A DNA stretch of 64,000 bases from Rhynchosporium graminicola (GCA_900074885.1 FJUW01000045.1:440084-504083); one strand, 5' to 3'; counted from the stretch's first letter, positions 35,753-47,111 are shown. Program-made: numbers and translations. The notes: generated by a model not told the origin, from the letters alone.

Positions 35753-36321
35753 CTTGAATCGGGGTATAGTTTCTACACTCTGGTAGCTTGAGGGCCATCA
35801 GTAGACAAGGGGGAAACTTGACATGTAAATAGAATCTTTCCGCAGCACCAGCGCCCTGGATGTTAGAGGCACATCACCCCCGCATTTCAACCCTACGGCG
35901 ATGACCAATGGACAATTGTCGGAGTTCTCTCCACATGGTGAAGATCTGTGGACTTGTGGTCATCAGTGGCATACACTTGGGTTGAGTAGATGGATCGGAA
36001 AAGTATTCACAAGGAATCGGATGAAGATTTGGCCGGCAAGCTTGCCAAGCCTTTCTTCTAAACGACCCCTCGAAAACACTAGAACAAGTGCCTATTCTTG
36101 GTAGAACACCTCTTTGTATATTACTGTATGTAAAATCCGTGAGAACCTCTATTCGAATCTCTATTTTAATTAAACTTCCAGCCCCAAATCCTATTTCAAG
36201 ATTTGAAGGCCATTCAAGCTCCCTCGGTTCGAAGCTCTTCATAACTCGTTGTCACACTGCAATTTTCGTCTCAGCAATAACAATAGTTTTTGGAGCCATT
36301 AATTGATCAAAATACATCAGA
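35753..36321. promoter_or_regulatory. Divergent promoter region of the quinate genes
   Basis: A gap of 569 bases between the dehydratase and dehydrogenase genes. In other ascomycetes these genes are induced by quinate through a Zn2Cys6 activator. I looked for its known palindromic site (GGRTAA...TTAYCC) and did not find a clear copy. Confidence 0.45.
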
Positions 36322-37266
36322 ATGTCAACTTCAACCCCAGTCACACCAGACTCCTCGCATCTGGAAGGTGTAAATTATCTTTTCGGCCACCCAATTGCTC
36401 ATTCTTTTTCACCACTTCTCCACCAAACAGTATACGACAACCTCAAGCTAAAATGGTCACAACTCCCCCTCGATTCAACCGACGTGCCCAATTTCCTGCG
36501 TCTGACCAAAGACCCTAAATTCTACGGAGCGTCAGTGACCATGCCTCACAAAGTGGCAATCATCCCCCACTTAGATGAAATTACTAGAGAAGGCAAAGAT
36601 ATCGGCGCATGCAATACCATCTTCTTCAAGGAACGAGATGGTGAGCGCGTGATGTGCGGCACCAACACAGATTGTTTCGGTGTCCGGGATGCTTTCCTCC
36701 ATAATCTTCCTGCTGGAGCAAGCAAAGACCTGTATCGTGGACGGCCAGGTCTTGTTATTGGTGGTGGAGGAGCTTGTCGCTCAGCCGTATATGCGCTGCA
36801 TAAATGGCTTGGAGCTAGCCAGATCTACCTTGTGAACCGTGACGATTCCGAGGTTGAGGCAGTGTTAGCAGACTGCAAAAAGGCCGGGTTTGGAGATTCT
36901 TTGGTCCACGTGAAAAATATTGAGCAGGCCAAAGATCTGGCAGCACCTGGAGCTATCGTGGCATGTATTCCAAATTTCCCTCCCAAGTCACCCGAGGAGA
37001 TTGAGGCAAGGAACGTGATTGAGTGCTTTTTGGGAAAAGAGGAGAAGGGTGCTATCTTGGAGATGTGCTACCATCCTACTCCGTATACGGAAATTGCAGA
37101 GATTAGTGAGAAGTTGGGGTGGCAAGTTATTCTTGGAACTGAAGCAATGATCTATCAGGGCTTAGAGCAAGACAGGCTATGGATAGGGAAAGGTTTGGCG
37201 GAATTGCCAACGAAGGAAGTTCATCATGCTATTGCTACAGCGTTGGAAGCCCACAAGAGGCATTGA
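36322..37266 (+). CDS. Quinate/shikimate 5-dehydrogenase
   Basis: An NAD-dependent dehydrogenase that oxidises quinate or shikimate to 3-dehydroquinate or 3-dehydroshikimate in the fungal quinate pathway (qa-3/qutB type). The single-exon frame is 314 residues, the normal length for the stand-alone enzyme. Motifs: [15 protein letters not shown] at 21-35 (substrate serines), SVTMPHK ending in catalytic Lys77, NTDCFG with Asp117, and the Rossmann [13 protein letters not shown] at 147-159. The C-terminus has [14 protein letters not shown]. It is convergent with the dehydroquinase gene, 86 bases apart. It cannot be a biosynthetic step alone, because fungi carry that activity in the pentafunctional AROM protein. 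The frame is intact. Confidence 0.93.
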   Translation: MSTSTPVTPDSSHLEGVNYLFGHPIAHSFSPLLHQTVYDNLKLKWSQLPLDSTDVPNFLRLTKDPKFYGASVTMPHKVAIIPHLDEITREGKDIGACNTIFFKERDGERVMCGTNTDCFGVRDAFLHNLPAGASKDLYRGRPGLVIGGGGACRSAVYALHKWLGASQIYLVNRDDSEVEAVLADCKKAGFGDSLVHVKNIEQAKDLAAPGAIVACIPNFPPKSPEEIEARNVIECFLGKEEKGAILEMCYHPTPYTEIAEISEKLGWQVILGTEAMIYQGLEQDRLWIGKGLAELPTKEVHHAIATALEAHKRH

Positions 37267-37352
37267 TCAGTACTTTTTTATCATTACGCAGAATCTCACA
37301 TATCCTCTTAGCATGACTGTACTCATATTCAAATTCGTTCTTCTAAACTTTC

Positions 37353-37817
37353 TCACTTTGCCATATCCGCCTTTGTCTTCATATGCTCCAAGCAATACTC
37401 AATCGCAACCTCATATCCAAAAGTGCCCAAACCACAAATGACCGCAGCAGCCTTATCACTCAAAAAGCTCTTCACCCTAAAATCTTCCCTTGCATGCACA
37501 TTACTGATGTGGATTTCCACGAACGGAATATCAACCCCTAATATTGCATCTCTCAGTGCAACGCTGTAATGCGTGAATGCGGCAGGATTGATCACAATAG
37601 CATCGACGCCTTCAGTGCGTGCTTGGTGGATTCGATCCAGAAGTGCCCCTTCCCAATTTGTTTGGAAAACGGAAAGTGTTGTGCCTGCAGCGCTAGCTTG
37701 GGATACTGCGCGCGTTTCGATGTCGGAGAGAGTATCTGAGCCGTAGATGCCTGGTTCGCGAGTTCCTAGGAGGTTGAGGTTTGGTCCGTTAAGGAGGAGA
37801 ATATTTTTGGCTGGCAT
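37353..37817 (-). CDS. Catabolic type II 3-dehydroquinase
   Basis: Dehydrates 3-dehydroquinate to 3-dehydroshikimate in quinate catabolism (qa-2/qutE type). The frame starts at the ATG at 37817 and gives 154 residues, the standard size of the subunit of this dodecameric enzyme. Catalytic features are visible: [19 protein letters not shown] with Arg20 and Tyr25, NPAAFTHYS at 78-85, and [14 protein letters not shown] with His103 and Arg110. The open frame extends upstream to 37901 without another ATG. Its product would feed the neighbouring dehydratase, which is broken here. Confidence 0.95.
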   Translation of the reverse strand: MPAKNILLLNGPNLNLLGTREPGIYGSDTLSDIETRAVSQASAAGTTLSVFQTNWEGALLDRIHQARTEGVDAIVINPAAFTHYSVALRDAILGVDIPFVEIHISNVHAREDFRVKSFLSDKAAAVICGLGTFGYEVAIEYCLEHMKTKADMAK

Positions 37818-38455
37818 TGCAGTTGCCTTCGCTAGGATCGATAAGTCTGTTTTGTTGATTGCGAGATTGTGGTCTTGTCTGCGCAGGAGTTCTCGCACCA
37901 AAATTGATATGAGTACTTGAAGTTGTCTTTGTGACGGTCTGGCAATTTTGTTTGGAAATCGTCAGCAAATTTTAACCCTTTCTGCAATATGCTCTTCTTC
38001 AAATTTCATCTCAAGATATCATCATAGCACCTGCTCTTAGAATGTGAAGGTGGGCGAGGGGCAGTGCGGGTCCGGATGAAGCCTTATGCGAAGGCTGGGG
38101 AAGTACTCCAGAGATCATGCCAAGTCCACTGCCCAGTCATTGGCATTAAAGAAGGCCAATGAAGTCGCTCGAGTATGAGTCGTTCGGAGATCATATGGAC
38201 ACACTCGGCTTCAACTTCTGGCTTGCCTAGGGCCTCTAATATAACGCTCGAGGCTTCTTCGCTAAGCAGACTTTTGAGTAAACATGGTGCACGTGTAGTC
38301 TTTGAGGATGGTTGACTTCGTCTGCCGACTTGATTAAATATGGTACTTAGACTCTTACTCGAAATCACGTACGCATATATATACGAGTGAAGACGACCTA
38401 GATTACGGGAGTCTCATTGACCTTGTATAACGGATGCTAGGGCCGATAACCCTCA
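37818..38455. other. Intergenic between dehydroquinase and DUF4246 remnant
   Basis: The upstream region of the dehydroquinase gene, then about 400 bases with no recognisable coding sequence. A minus-strand frame at 38084-38368 lacks motifs. Confidence 0.45.
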
Positions 38456-39775
38456 ATGCCTCGCAACGACTGGTACCAAGTCAACCAGCTCTATGAGGAT
38501 CTTGAAACATCGCTACCGTTTGGGTTGAGATCACAGGTGGTTATGCAGGGTATGAAAAGTTATCTGATTTTCCATTTCTCTGCTGATCCCACAGAATCAC
38601 GAGCTACATCAATAATCTCCATCCACGGAAAACAAGGATCGATACACCATCATCGAGACGGTGATAAGCAAAACCATTCCGCTCGGAAACATGACTATAA
38701 TTTGACTTTGATCTGTGAGTATGAAATTTAGCGCATCAAGATTGAGCTTGTCACCAATCCTGACCTAAAGGATGTAGCCCAAGAGGATCGACCACAACGG
38801 GAGGAATTAAAAACGAAGACTTTATTTTGGGACCAATACCAACGCGAAGCTCTGGCGAATGATTGTCTTACAGCTGGATCAGCAGACCCTGACCCGGCAC
38901 TTTTTGCACCGAAGGATAAGGCAGAAAATCGTGTCAAACTGTTTGAAGAATATGTTCACTGAGGTCTTCAAATGATCGTCAAGTGAGTCAGAATCATGAA
39001 GCGCAGCAAATAATCATTTTGACTAATACTGTTTAGGCTTACGAAGGTTGACCTTACTCCTGAGAGCCCTTGTTGTGAAGGAGGGACATGACAGGTCGAG
39101 GGGACAGCTGAATGAACATATTGCTGCTACGGCCCTCTATTATCATGATAACAAGAATATCATGCCCAGCGATCCGCGTTCTAAGAATATTCGGATTCAG
39201 ATGAGGCAACTACGTTGATGTGTTCGCCTTAGAAGGATGCTTAATTCCTTGACTTGTTTACAGTCATTCAGGACACAACTCGAGGCTGTTCTTGCACATC
39301 CCCTTTACTCCACACAGTATGCTCACTAGGGATAGTATTACCCTCAGGAAGTTCACGGATGGTTAATAGAGAACATACGGTTGCGACATATGAGGCGGCT
39401 GTACAGGATGTTGGATCCGTAGTGTGCTCTGGAGGTCGGCTACGAGCATTTCCCAACATACTTCAGCACCAAGTATAGCCATTTTCTCTCGAAGACCCAA
39501 CCAAGCCAGCACACCGAAAATTATGGGAATCAGAATCATCAGCACTGCTAACGTGCCTCTTTAGCAAAAAGCGTGGTGGAGCGAGGAAGTGGACAAGCAG
39601 GCTGCAGATTCTGGGAAGCCATGGGTGGAAAATGAGCACCAAGATGAAGGTCAAAACATTTCAGGAGGTAGACGGTTTTCCCATGAGTATAGAAATAGCG
39701 AAGGGGCTGAAATTGAAGCTGACGGAGGAACGGAAGTCGAGTGCGGCGAGACTGATCAGTCAGTTCTTGCGGAAC
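38456..39775 (+). pseudogene. DUF4246 protein, heavily decayed
   Basis: DUF4246 is a large fungal family of uncharacterised proteins. Its landmarks appear in order but across several frames and stops. They are IVK spliced to LTKVDLTPES across a typical 54-base intron near 39030; QLNEHIAATALYYHD near 39110-39160; GRLRAFPNILQHQV near 39430-39470; FSLEDPTKPAHRK just after; IRIISTANVPL near 39530-39560; and FPMSIEIAKGLKLKLTEERK near 39675-39740. Stops fall at 38729, after EEYVH, at a Trp position (GGT then TGA, then QVEG), after QHQV and after NVPL. At least two frameshifts are needed as well. The Trp-to-TGA change is a G-to-A transition. It is clearly non-functional. Confidence 0.87.
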
Positions 39776-40659
39776 CAATTTTGCCTTGTGCGAGCATTGA
39801 TGAGGTAAATATTTAGTCTTAGCCAGGTTACTTTGCTTTCTGAATCACACCTTTCTTTTTGGAAGCGCTTTCTCAAATTTTATTTGATGAAGGAAGACAA
39901 TGTCTTGTAATGAGAGGTATGCGTCACTTGCGATGGCGAAGGGAGACTTCACAAATACTTCACAACTCGACAGCACAAATCAACTTATGAAATGCTCAAA
40001 AGGCTCTTTCAATCCTATTAAGGTTGACCCAAGTCACTTGGGAAATTTCCGAAAGTAATAGCAAGATTTATTGAATGCCGCCCGATGAGTTCGTTATCTT
40101 CTCCAACATTGCAAAAGCCTTCTGTGGTTTCATTGCATACAATTTTGGCTGAACGCAACGACAATTTCGAGGTCGAAAGAGGTTCGCAAATGACCAAGTA
40201 TGAAGTTCTCGGAATAAAAGGTGGAATTGACATCTAAGAGAAATACACTGGCTTGATCGCTTCGGGTATGATTGCACCATGATTACCAGATCGGGCAATC
40301 ACGACGCGAGCTACGCAATACGGAAACATCGTCGTAAAGATGACAGACACGTCCAACATGCCGAGGAAAAGTATCAATTGCTCTTCCCATTCGGCGAGGT
40401 AAGGTAGGACTCATCAAATGGCGTCGCATAGCGTGTATCCGCATCGTAGCTTATTAGCATTCAAACACATACACCGCTTCGCAACTTGGCATATATAAAC
40501 ATCCAGACATCGTACTCTGAGCATACACGAACCAGACAGTCACAGTCTTAAATAAAACCTCAATCCGAAGAAGCTTATTTCCACCACGGATTTTCTATCA
40601 AATCTTATAAACGCAAACCACCTCAACAAGCAAAGCTCGCCTCGACCAGACACCTCAAA
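39776..40659. other. Intergenic, upstream region of small Met-Cys ORF
   Basis: No gene is recognised between 39776 and 40440. A minus-strand stretch near 40250-40380 (ARVVIARSGNHGAIIPEA) reads like protein but has no assigned family. From 40440 the sequence looks like a promoter. Confidence 0.4.
40489..40500 (+). promoter_or_regulatory. TATA-like element for the small ORF at 40660
   Basis: The sequence GCATATATAAAC lies about 165 bases upstream of the ATG at 40660. It is followed by a CA-rich stretch that looks like a fungal 5' leader. Confidence 0.45.
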
Positions 40660-40848
40660 ATGTGTATCCTCTACGGCCTAGCTCAATTCTGCAAAAGCAA
40701 AGACGAAACATCAGAAGAACCGAACACTCGCCCAGCCAAATCCTCTTACAACCGTGGTGAGAGTCCGAGTTCGCGGATGCCGGGAGGAAGGGTCTCTAGA
40801 TCGGCACGAAATGGAAGGTCTGGTGGAGGTCACGAGGGTAGGAATTAA
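40660..40848 (+). CDS. Small predicted protein, Met-Cys N-terminus
   Basis: An ATG-started frame of 62 residues beginning MCILYGLAQFCKSKDETSEE. The N-terminus has two Cys within a short hydrophobic stretch, then turns strongly charged, with a Ser/Arg/Gly-rich tail. Small fungal proteins of this shape are candidates for S-acylation at the N-terminal Cys and membrane attachment. There is a TATA-like element upstream. I do not recognise a family. A similar small frame starts at 42224. It could be spurious because of its size. Confidence 0.4.
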   Translation: MCILYGLAQFCKSKDETSEEPNTRPAKSSYNRGESPSSRMPGGRVSRSARNGRSGGGHEGRN

Positions 40849-42223
40849 GGGATCACCTTCGCTTTAGAGAAGTAGGATGTGGGAGACTTGGGTGAGATCA
40901 GGCATGGATAGTTCCTGGAATCGGTGCATTGTATTATAAGGAAAGAGAGTTTCAGCTAAGCTGTGTTGGAGGGAATCCTTGTTTTGCTTAGGTAGATCTG
41001 CTTCTTTGGTGGAGTTTAGCAATGTCATACAACGGGCTGAGAACATTTTGCTAGATCTGTGGATCGAATGATCGAAGTATACAAAGAAGACAATACAGCT
41101 GGATGACCATGTCTACCCGCCACCGTTTGTGATGCTCAAGGGTAATCGGCTAATTTCATGAATCTCAGCTAAAGACTACTACTGTGTTGTCACCGTTCTA
41201 TTTCGTGCTGAACATTCCTCTCCAATCGATCGAGTTCTGGTGAGCTTCGATTGTAGTAGTACCGCAATTGTGGCATATGACCTCTCATAACAATAAGATC
41301 AAGGTTCACTGCGAGGCTCGCCCGGAACTTGAAAGTCCTTTGCTCAGATGAAGGTACCATTTTCACCTAAAAGATGTCAGCCCAGGTGCGTTTCATGTGA
41401 CTGTCAACAGGTCACTCCGTTCTCCTGTCATCTCCCTTCTCGTTCTAAGACACTACATTTGAAATTTATGGTGTTATTGTTTGTTGAAATTACCTTATCA
41501 CTTAGGGCACTTTATTTCCCGCGAATATCAAAGAATCATCATCCTAATCTCTTAGACGGAGCGAGTGAAAGGTACCGGAAGGAGTATTGCTTGAGAAGGA
41601 GGGAAAGACGCAGAATGAAAGTTATGGGAAGATGATACCGTTGATAAGAAATATACCAAAGAGATAAATGTGCTGTGACCACTCACTCGAATTGCTTTGA
41701 TGAACATGGAGTTGGAGTTGGCATCCATATCTACCTGTTTCTTGTGTGCAGCTGTCGAGATGGAGTGAAAGGCAGGACGAGAATTTTGAAATCACCGGCG
41801 AAGATCTCCATTCGCCGAAGACGTATTTCCCAGCTTCAGGAACCTGAACAATGTGGAGGCCATCGAGATGGCGAGTCCTTCCCACCTCCTACGCAAGTCC
41901 TTCCTGATTAGGCTGTGCATGTACGCCGGAGTTCTTCCAGCCAATGGACTCAATTACGGCTTATCTGGCCCTGTCCAGCACGATTTTGTAAGCCGTGAAA
42001 ATTGAAAAGGACATCAAATCTCCAAATTCTACAAGTGCCAAGCATCAACATTCAATCCTGCCAAGAAACCTTCATTTTCGAAGCGAGCGAGCGGCAAGTC
42101 TCATCAAAACAAATTCTCCACTCAGACATCAGCTAACAATGCATTGATATAGTGCCTGTGTGATCCATTATACGAGTTGTTGTCATCAGCTCGAGCTCCG
42201 AAGCTGCTCAAACGAGAACGACG
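40849..42223. other. Intergenic, no gene recognised
   Basis: Open frames at 41348-41635 (plus) and 41622-41885 (minus) have no motif and overlap. Nothing else is seen. Confidence 0.4.
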
Positions 42224-42454
42224 ATGTGTTTCGGTCTTTTCAAAAAGCAGCGGGATGAGGACGAGATGTTAGACGATGAAGCGAGGAATCGATCTGTCAC
42301 CGAGGGAGCAAAGAGGGAGCAGAGTCCGGGCTCAAGAGTTCCCAAGGAAGTCGCGCGCGCAATTGCCATGGCTACAGCACAGGAGGCTAATGTGGCTATT
42401 CTGACCGAGGACATTGGTACCGAACATGGAGGGCTTGACTTGAAACATTTATGA
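42224..42454 (+). CDS. Small predicted protein, Met-Cys N-terminus
   Basis: An ATG-started frame of 76 residues beginning MCFGLFKKQRDEDEM. As in the frame at 40660, a Cys at position 2 within a short hydrophobic start is followed by Lys/Arg and then an acidic, helix-forming region (EVARAIAMATAQEANVAIL). This resembles small fungal proteins that are S-acylated near the N-terminus. No family is assigned. The composition is coherent, but the size makes it uncertain. It lies between a gene-free stretch and the convergent esterase gene. Confidence 0.4.
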   Translation: MCFGLFKKQRDEDEMLDDEARNRSVTEGAKREQSPGSRVPKEVARAIAMATAQEANVAILTEDIGTEHGGLDLKHL

Positions 42455-42640
42455 CGAACCAGAATTGTACAGGGTGGATAAGCTTGTGGGAGTGTTACGA
42501 CTGCGAGTATCATGATTCTGTCTAAAGACGTTACTTAGAAGCGCGAATGTATTTTTTGGCATTCTGCAGGATCTGGTATGGAGGTCCTCCCATTCGACCT
42601 TCCCACTCAAGTCTTCGGTTGCTGTTGAAAGCAGTGTATA

Positions 42641-43809
42641 TCAATTCCTCTGCTCCAGCAACCACTTCATTGCTTTGAATGAATCCTCCTCACGTTTTGC
42701 ACTGAAGTGTGCTTCCGGCCAGCGACCCCAAAATGAATGAGGTAATCCAGGATAAACATCTACCCGTGTCTTGACTCCATTTTCCTCTCTTAGAATATCC
42801 TCGTAGATGAATGCCTCATCTCGTAGAGGATCAAGACCGCAGATCTGGAAGTATGTAGGTGGGAGTCCTTTATGTGATTCAAACAATAGAGGATTCCGCA
42901 GGTTAGACTCGTAGTCTGGCTTGTAGTGTTCTAGAAAGAGGTATAAGCAAGTTTATTTGATGAAGTTCCTGACTGCTCAGAAGATGGGACCGTACTTTCA
43001 AACCAGCTCGTAGAATTTCGGTTGAGAATTGGAGCGTTTTTATTCTGCTCATGGCTCAAGTAGACATGCTTGTACTTTTCCGGCACAGAATGCGGTGGGC
43101 ACACCGCCGGGATCGATAAATAGGCTCCCGTCAATGGAGGTGAGATTTTATCGTCTCGATAGAGATGGGTTATGACTGCACTAATGTTACCTCCCGCGCT
43201 CATGCCTCCCACCAAAAAGCCTTTACTCGGATTTCCTCCTAGCTGCTCGAAGTTTTCTGCAGTCTCTATTTGTTAGCTACATCTTTTATTGACCTGAAAC
43301 ACCCTACCCATTTCAATGCATCATATGCATCAAGGACGGACGTCGGGAAGGGATGCTCCGGAGCATGTCGGTAGTCCACATTGACAGCGATTCCTCCCAA
43401 TTCGGTAAATTTCCTACACATCTGAGCCTCACCCTCTAACCCTCCCAGCACAAAGCCACCTCCATGATATACGACGAATATAGGACATCCATCTTTCGGC
43501 GGGCTTTTCGGCTTGTGTATACGCACCGCAATGGAGGACCCATCACGGACTAGGATTTGCGTATCTTCTTCAACATATGAAGCATTTCCAGCAGATCGAC
43601 TCGCATCGTTCGACTCCTTGTTTTTGAGGTACTCGGTAGCTCGAAACGCTGGTATATCGGTGTTCTCATGTAACACTTCTATAACGGGGACGTTCTTCAG
43701 AATCTGTACTCGTTTATTAGCGGGGTTTTTCGGAATTGGCGGGATAACAAGCCTCTTCCAGATCCGGGTTTATCTTGCCCAATGCAAGCAGATATTCCGG
43801 AGTCAACAT
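42641..43809 (-). pseudogene. HSL-family alpha/beta hydrolase (esterase/lipase), N-terminal frameshift
   Basis: An esterase of the hormone-sensitive-lipase family. The body is intact: oxyanion motif FVVYHGGGFVLGG, GIAVNVDYRHAPEHPFP, nucleophile elbow GGMSAGGN, the Asp-bearing QICGLDPLRDEA and the His-bearing PGLPHSFWG. Two introns are clear: about 43264-43309, joining ALKW to TAENFEQLGG, and about 42936-42997, joining WFE to KHYKPDYESN. The N-terminus is the problem. The ATG at 43809 opens MLTPEYLLALGKINPDLEE, but the frame must shift by one base near 43750 to reach IPPIPKNPANKRVQILKNV, which leads into the main frame. No intron fits the phase there. A downstream start would remove about 60 residues. 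Either the gene is recently broken or there is one base error. Confidence 0.7.
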
Positions 43810-45000
43810 TTTTGCGTAATTGCAAGATTTTTACGCTGTGGAATGTTTCAAGCGGTATTTGAAGTTCCTCTTGATGCCCTTATTGTTGCAGCTGGCTGGA
43901 GCTTAGAAGCAGTAGCATTGAGATCCTCGATTACTCAAGCGGATACACTGAATGTCTGATCGCAAACATGCCCAGATCGAGGCAGCTCCCGCGATTCGTG
44001 CATAACAGCATTAGCTGTGCATATGTGGAGGTGGATGTCTTCGTGATTGGAGATGTCGTCGACGAATCTTGGCGGGATTGGACCCCGCATCTCTTCACCA
44101 AGTACCTTAGTTATTATAACCTCGTAGGCCTCATTTCATAACAATAGACAAAAATTCTTCTCTCATTTTCACATTGGTCTCCAGATTCCTCCGAGATATA
44201 ATAGCATGTCGTCAAAAGTGTGTCGGTAGGTATCAAGCACGGTGGCGATACTATTGATGAGGTTTAAGGTCATCTCAGAGCCCTTTCTCTGCTTCTGACT
44301 TCGCAACCTGTGTATCAGCCATTTCGGATTAGACACAAAGGAATGCAGGGCTTTCTGATAAGATGATAGTGTCATATCTGCAATTGCGCTCTGCAGAATT
44401 CTAGAATGGCTACTATTTATCAGACGAATGTGAAAAGCTAGACTTCTCTGATCACTAAGTGTTTGATAATGTGGAATTTAAGCCAGAAATTAAAGCTTCG
44501 AAAGAGTCCACGATACGGTTTCACGCAACTCATGATCGTCTTCAGTCCAATCATATTGCCAAACCCGTATACTCAGAAGGTACGAAATTACGAAAGTACG
44601 CTCGCTCGCTAGGACTATATTCTTTACCCCGCACTAACCGAGGATGATCCCAAGATCGAATCGACCTGCACAGGTGCGTTAGTATTTCGATCATGACCCT
44701 TTAGTAACAATTCACATATCGAAAAGCGACTACAAATAATCATGATACAGAGTGATAATGATAATGATAGGGTGATAGCAAATATTTGATACATGACAAC
44801 ATCTTCTGACTTTCGAAAACCCGAGTCCTAAGATCCATTCCTTCCCGAGATCGCAGAAAGTGGAACAGTCTTCAAACCTTATTATATTCGACAAGATCCT
44901 CTTCGGCATCGAGAGTCTTTTTTCCCTTGCCTAGACCTACATTGGCACGTCAAGATACCCTGACACCATAGCAGCTTCCCACCTTCTGGAAGCGTATATC
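43810..45000. other. Intergenic between esterase and BVMO genes
   Basis: A divergent upstream region of about 1.2 kb. A minus-strand frame at 44169-44375 (LINSIATVLDTYRHTFDDM) looks protein-like but is too short to assign. Confidence 0.45.
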
Positions 45001-47111
45001 ATGTCTCAACAGTCAATGTTGGCTTCGTCGTCGGCTCCTGATCCGTCCGCGATTCCAGACCGGAGTATTGCTCACGAGAATCCTTGGTACAACCAAGATT
45101 TTGATGGCTTTCGAGTCTCAGAGCAACCACTTTTTCAAAGACGTCCGATTCGAGTAGTATGTGTGGGTGCTGGTGCCACTGGGCTACAAATTGCCTACAA
45201 AGCAGAGAGACTATTGAAAGATGTGACTTTGCAGATCTATGAGAAGAATCATGATATCGGAGGAGTCTGGCTAGAGAATCGGTACCCAGGCTGTGCTTGT
45301 GACATTCCCAGTCACAGTTAGTGAGTGTCTCTCTTTCTAATAGTTCATGGACTTTGCTAAAACCATTAAGCCAATTTTCCTGGCACCGAAATCCAAACTG
45401 GTCAAATTTCTACTCGGGAGCAGAGGAAATCTGGAGGTATTTCAAAGATGTTGCAACAACCTATGACTTGGAGAAATACGTCAAATTCAATACGGCAGTG
45501 GAGAAAGCCGTTTGGCAAGAAGAAGAAGGCGTTTGGAAAATCACTCTGGTTTCATCCGATGGGACTCGCTTCGAGGATACTTGTGAGATATTGGTCAATG
45601 GATCAGGCATTCTCAAGTAAGTAGAACCTGATGGATTTTGGGGTAGAGTTTGCTGATGATCACAAGCGAATGGAAATACCCTGACATTCCTGGTATCGAA
45701 AACTTCAAAGGAAAGCTCATGCATAGCGCCAAATGGGACTCGGAATATGATCTCAAGGGGAAGACTGTCGCCACCATTGGTGGTGGTTCGTCAGCTATTC
45801 AAATCGTGCCCCAAATACAGCCAAGTGAGTCTGGTCCGCTTCCAAACTCTCAAGAGCAAAGGATCTCTAGACGTTCGTGAAATCTGAATAGCAATACTCA
45901 TGCCATCTCACAGTCGTTGGAAAACTGATCCCGTTCCTACGATCCCCGACCTGGGTCACCCCTGGCATGGGAGCCAAGTTTGCGGGCAAAGGAGGGACGA
46001 ATTTCGAGTGTATGTACTGTATATCCCACATCTAAAACCGCAACTGGACTAACTGTGGAAGACTCACCGTCTCAGCTCAAAGAGTTCAATACAGACCCTG
46101 GCGCTTACAACAAGTACTGCCGTGATCTTGAAGGAGAACTCAACAGGCGTTTCACCTTGGTCAGTTCCCTATCCTAGTCTTCCACAACGCTGAATTGAGC
46201 AATAAAACAGGTGCACAAAGGAAGTCAAGACCAAAAGAAAGCTCGCGAACTAATTGCAAACATGATGGCTGACCAGCTGAATAACGACCCAAAATTAACC
46301 GAAAATATCATACCAGATTTCGCACTAGGCTGTCGTCGAATGACACCCGGCTCTGGGTACTTGCAATCTCTTACCCAAGATAATGTCACACTCGTCCCAT
46401 CTTCCGTCACGAGATTCACCGAGAAAGGAGTGGTGGATGAAACAGGACAAGAGCACGAGGTGGACGTAGTAGTTTGCGCAACAGGATTTAATGTGTCATT
46501 CGTGCCACGTTTCGAAGTCATCGGGCGTGGAGGCAAGAGTTTAAAAGAGGAATTCGGGCAGCTGCCGAAGTCATACTTGGCTATCACAGCGGCTGATTTT
46601 CCCAATCTTTTCTGTATGTCGGTTTCCATACCCCTTTCTTTGTCACTACATGGTGAAGGAAACCTCGCTGATTACAAATAAAGTGATACTCGGCTCAAAC
46701 AGCCCCACAAGCCACGGGTCAGTCCTGCCCATCTTCGACTGGCACACACGATACATGTTCTCCATGATCGAAAAACTACAAAAAGAGAACATTAAATGCT
46801 TCACTCCCAAGCCCGCTTGTGTCGAGGAGTTCTTCAACTACACGCATGAGCTGATGAAGCGGCTCACGTGGTCGGCATCTTGCAGTTCCTGGTTCAAGAT
46901 GGGGAAGAAGGATGGACCGGTCACGGCTGTCTGGGCTGGCAGCCGATTGCATTATTTCGAACTCATGAAAGATGTCCGTTGGGAGGACTATGATATTACA
47001 TATCGGAGTAAAAATCGTTTCCAGTTCTTGGGAAATGGCTATACAGAGACTGAGCTTGATCCTGAAGCGGATCCGGTATGGTATTTCGATGATCCGTTCA
47101 TGAATGCCTGA
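45001..47111 (+). CDS. Baeyer-Villiger-type flavin monooxygenase
   Basis: An FAD- and NADPH-dependent monooxygenase that inserts oxygen next to a carbonyl, turning ketones into esters or lactones. Seven exons (45001-45320, 45371-45616, 45667-45824, 45914-46009, 46062-46159, 46211-46613, 46684-47111) sum to 1749 nt, giving 582 residues. Motifs: the first Rossmann VVCVGAGATG at 52-61; GGVWLENRYPGCACDIPSHS; the type I BVMO fingerprint FKGKLMHSAKWD; the second Rossmann VATIGGGSSAIQIVP; and the FAD-binding VVVCATGFN. Fungal homologues occur in polyketide pathways such as sterigmatocystin biosynthesis and in ketone degradation. The frame is intact. It is divergent from the esterase gene, which would cleave a BVMO ester product. 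The pairing is suggestive only. Confidence 0.92.

Noticed and set aside
35753..36321. Quinate activator binding palindrome in the divergent promoter
   Set aside because: No clear GGRTAA...TTAYCC match was found by eye.
44169..44375. Short minus-strand frame that might be a transmembrane or CorA-like fragment
   Set aside because: Only 68 codons, without the GMN signature or a clear membrane segment.
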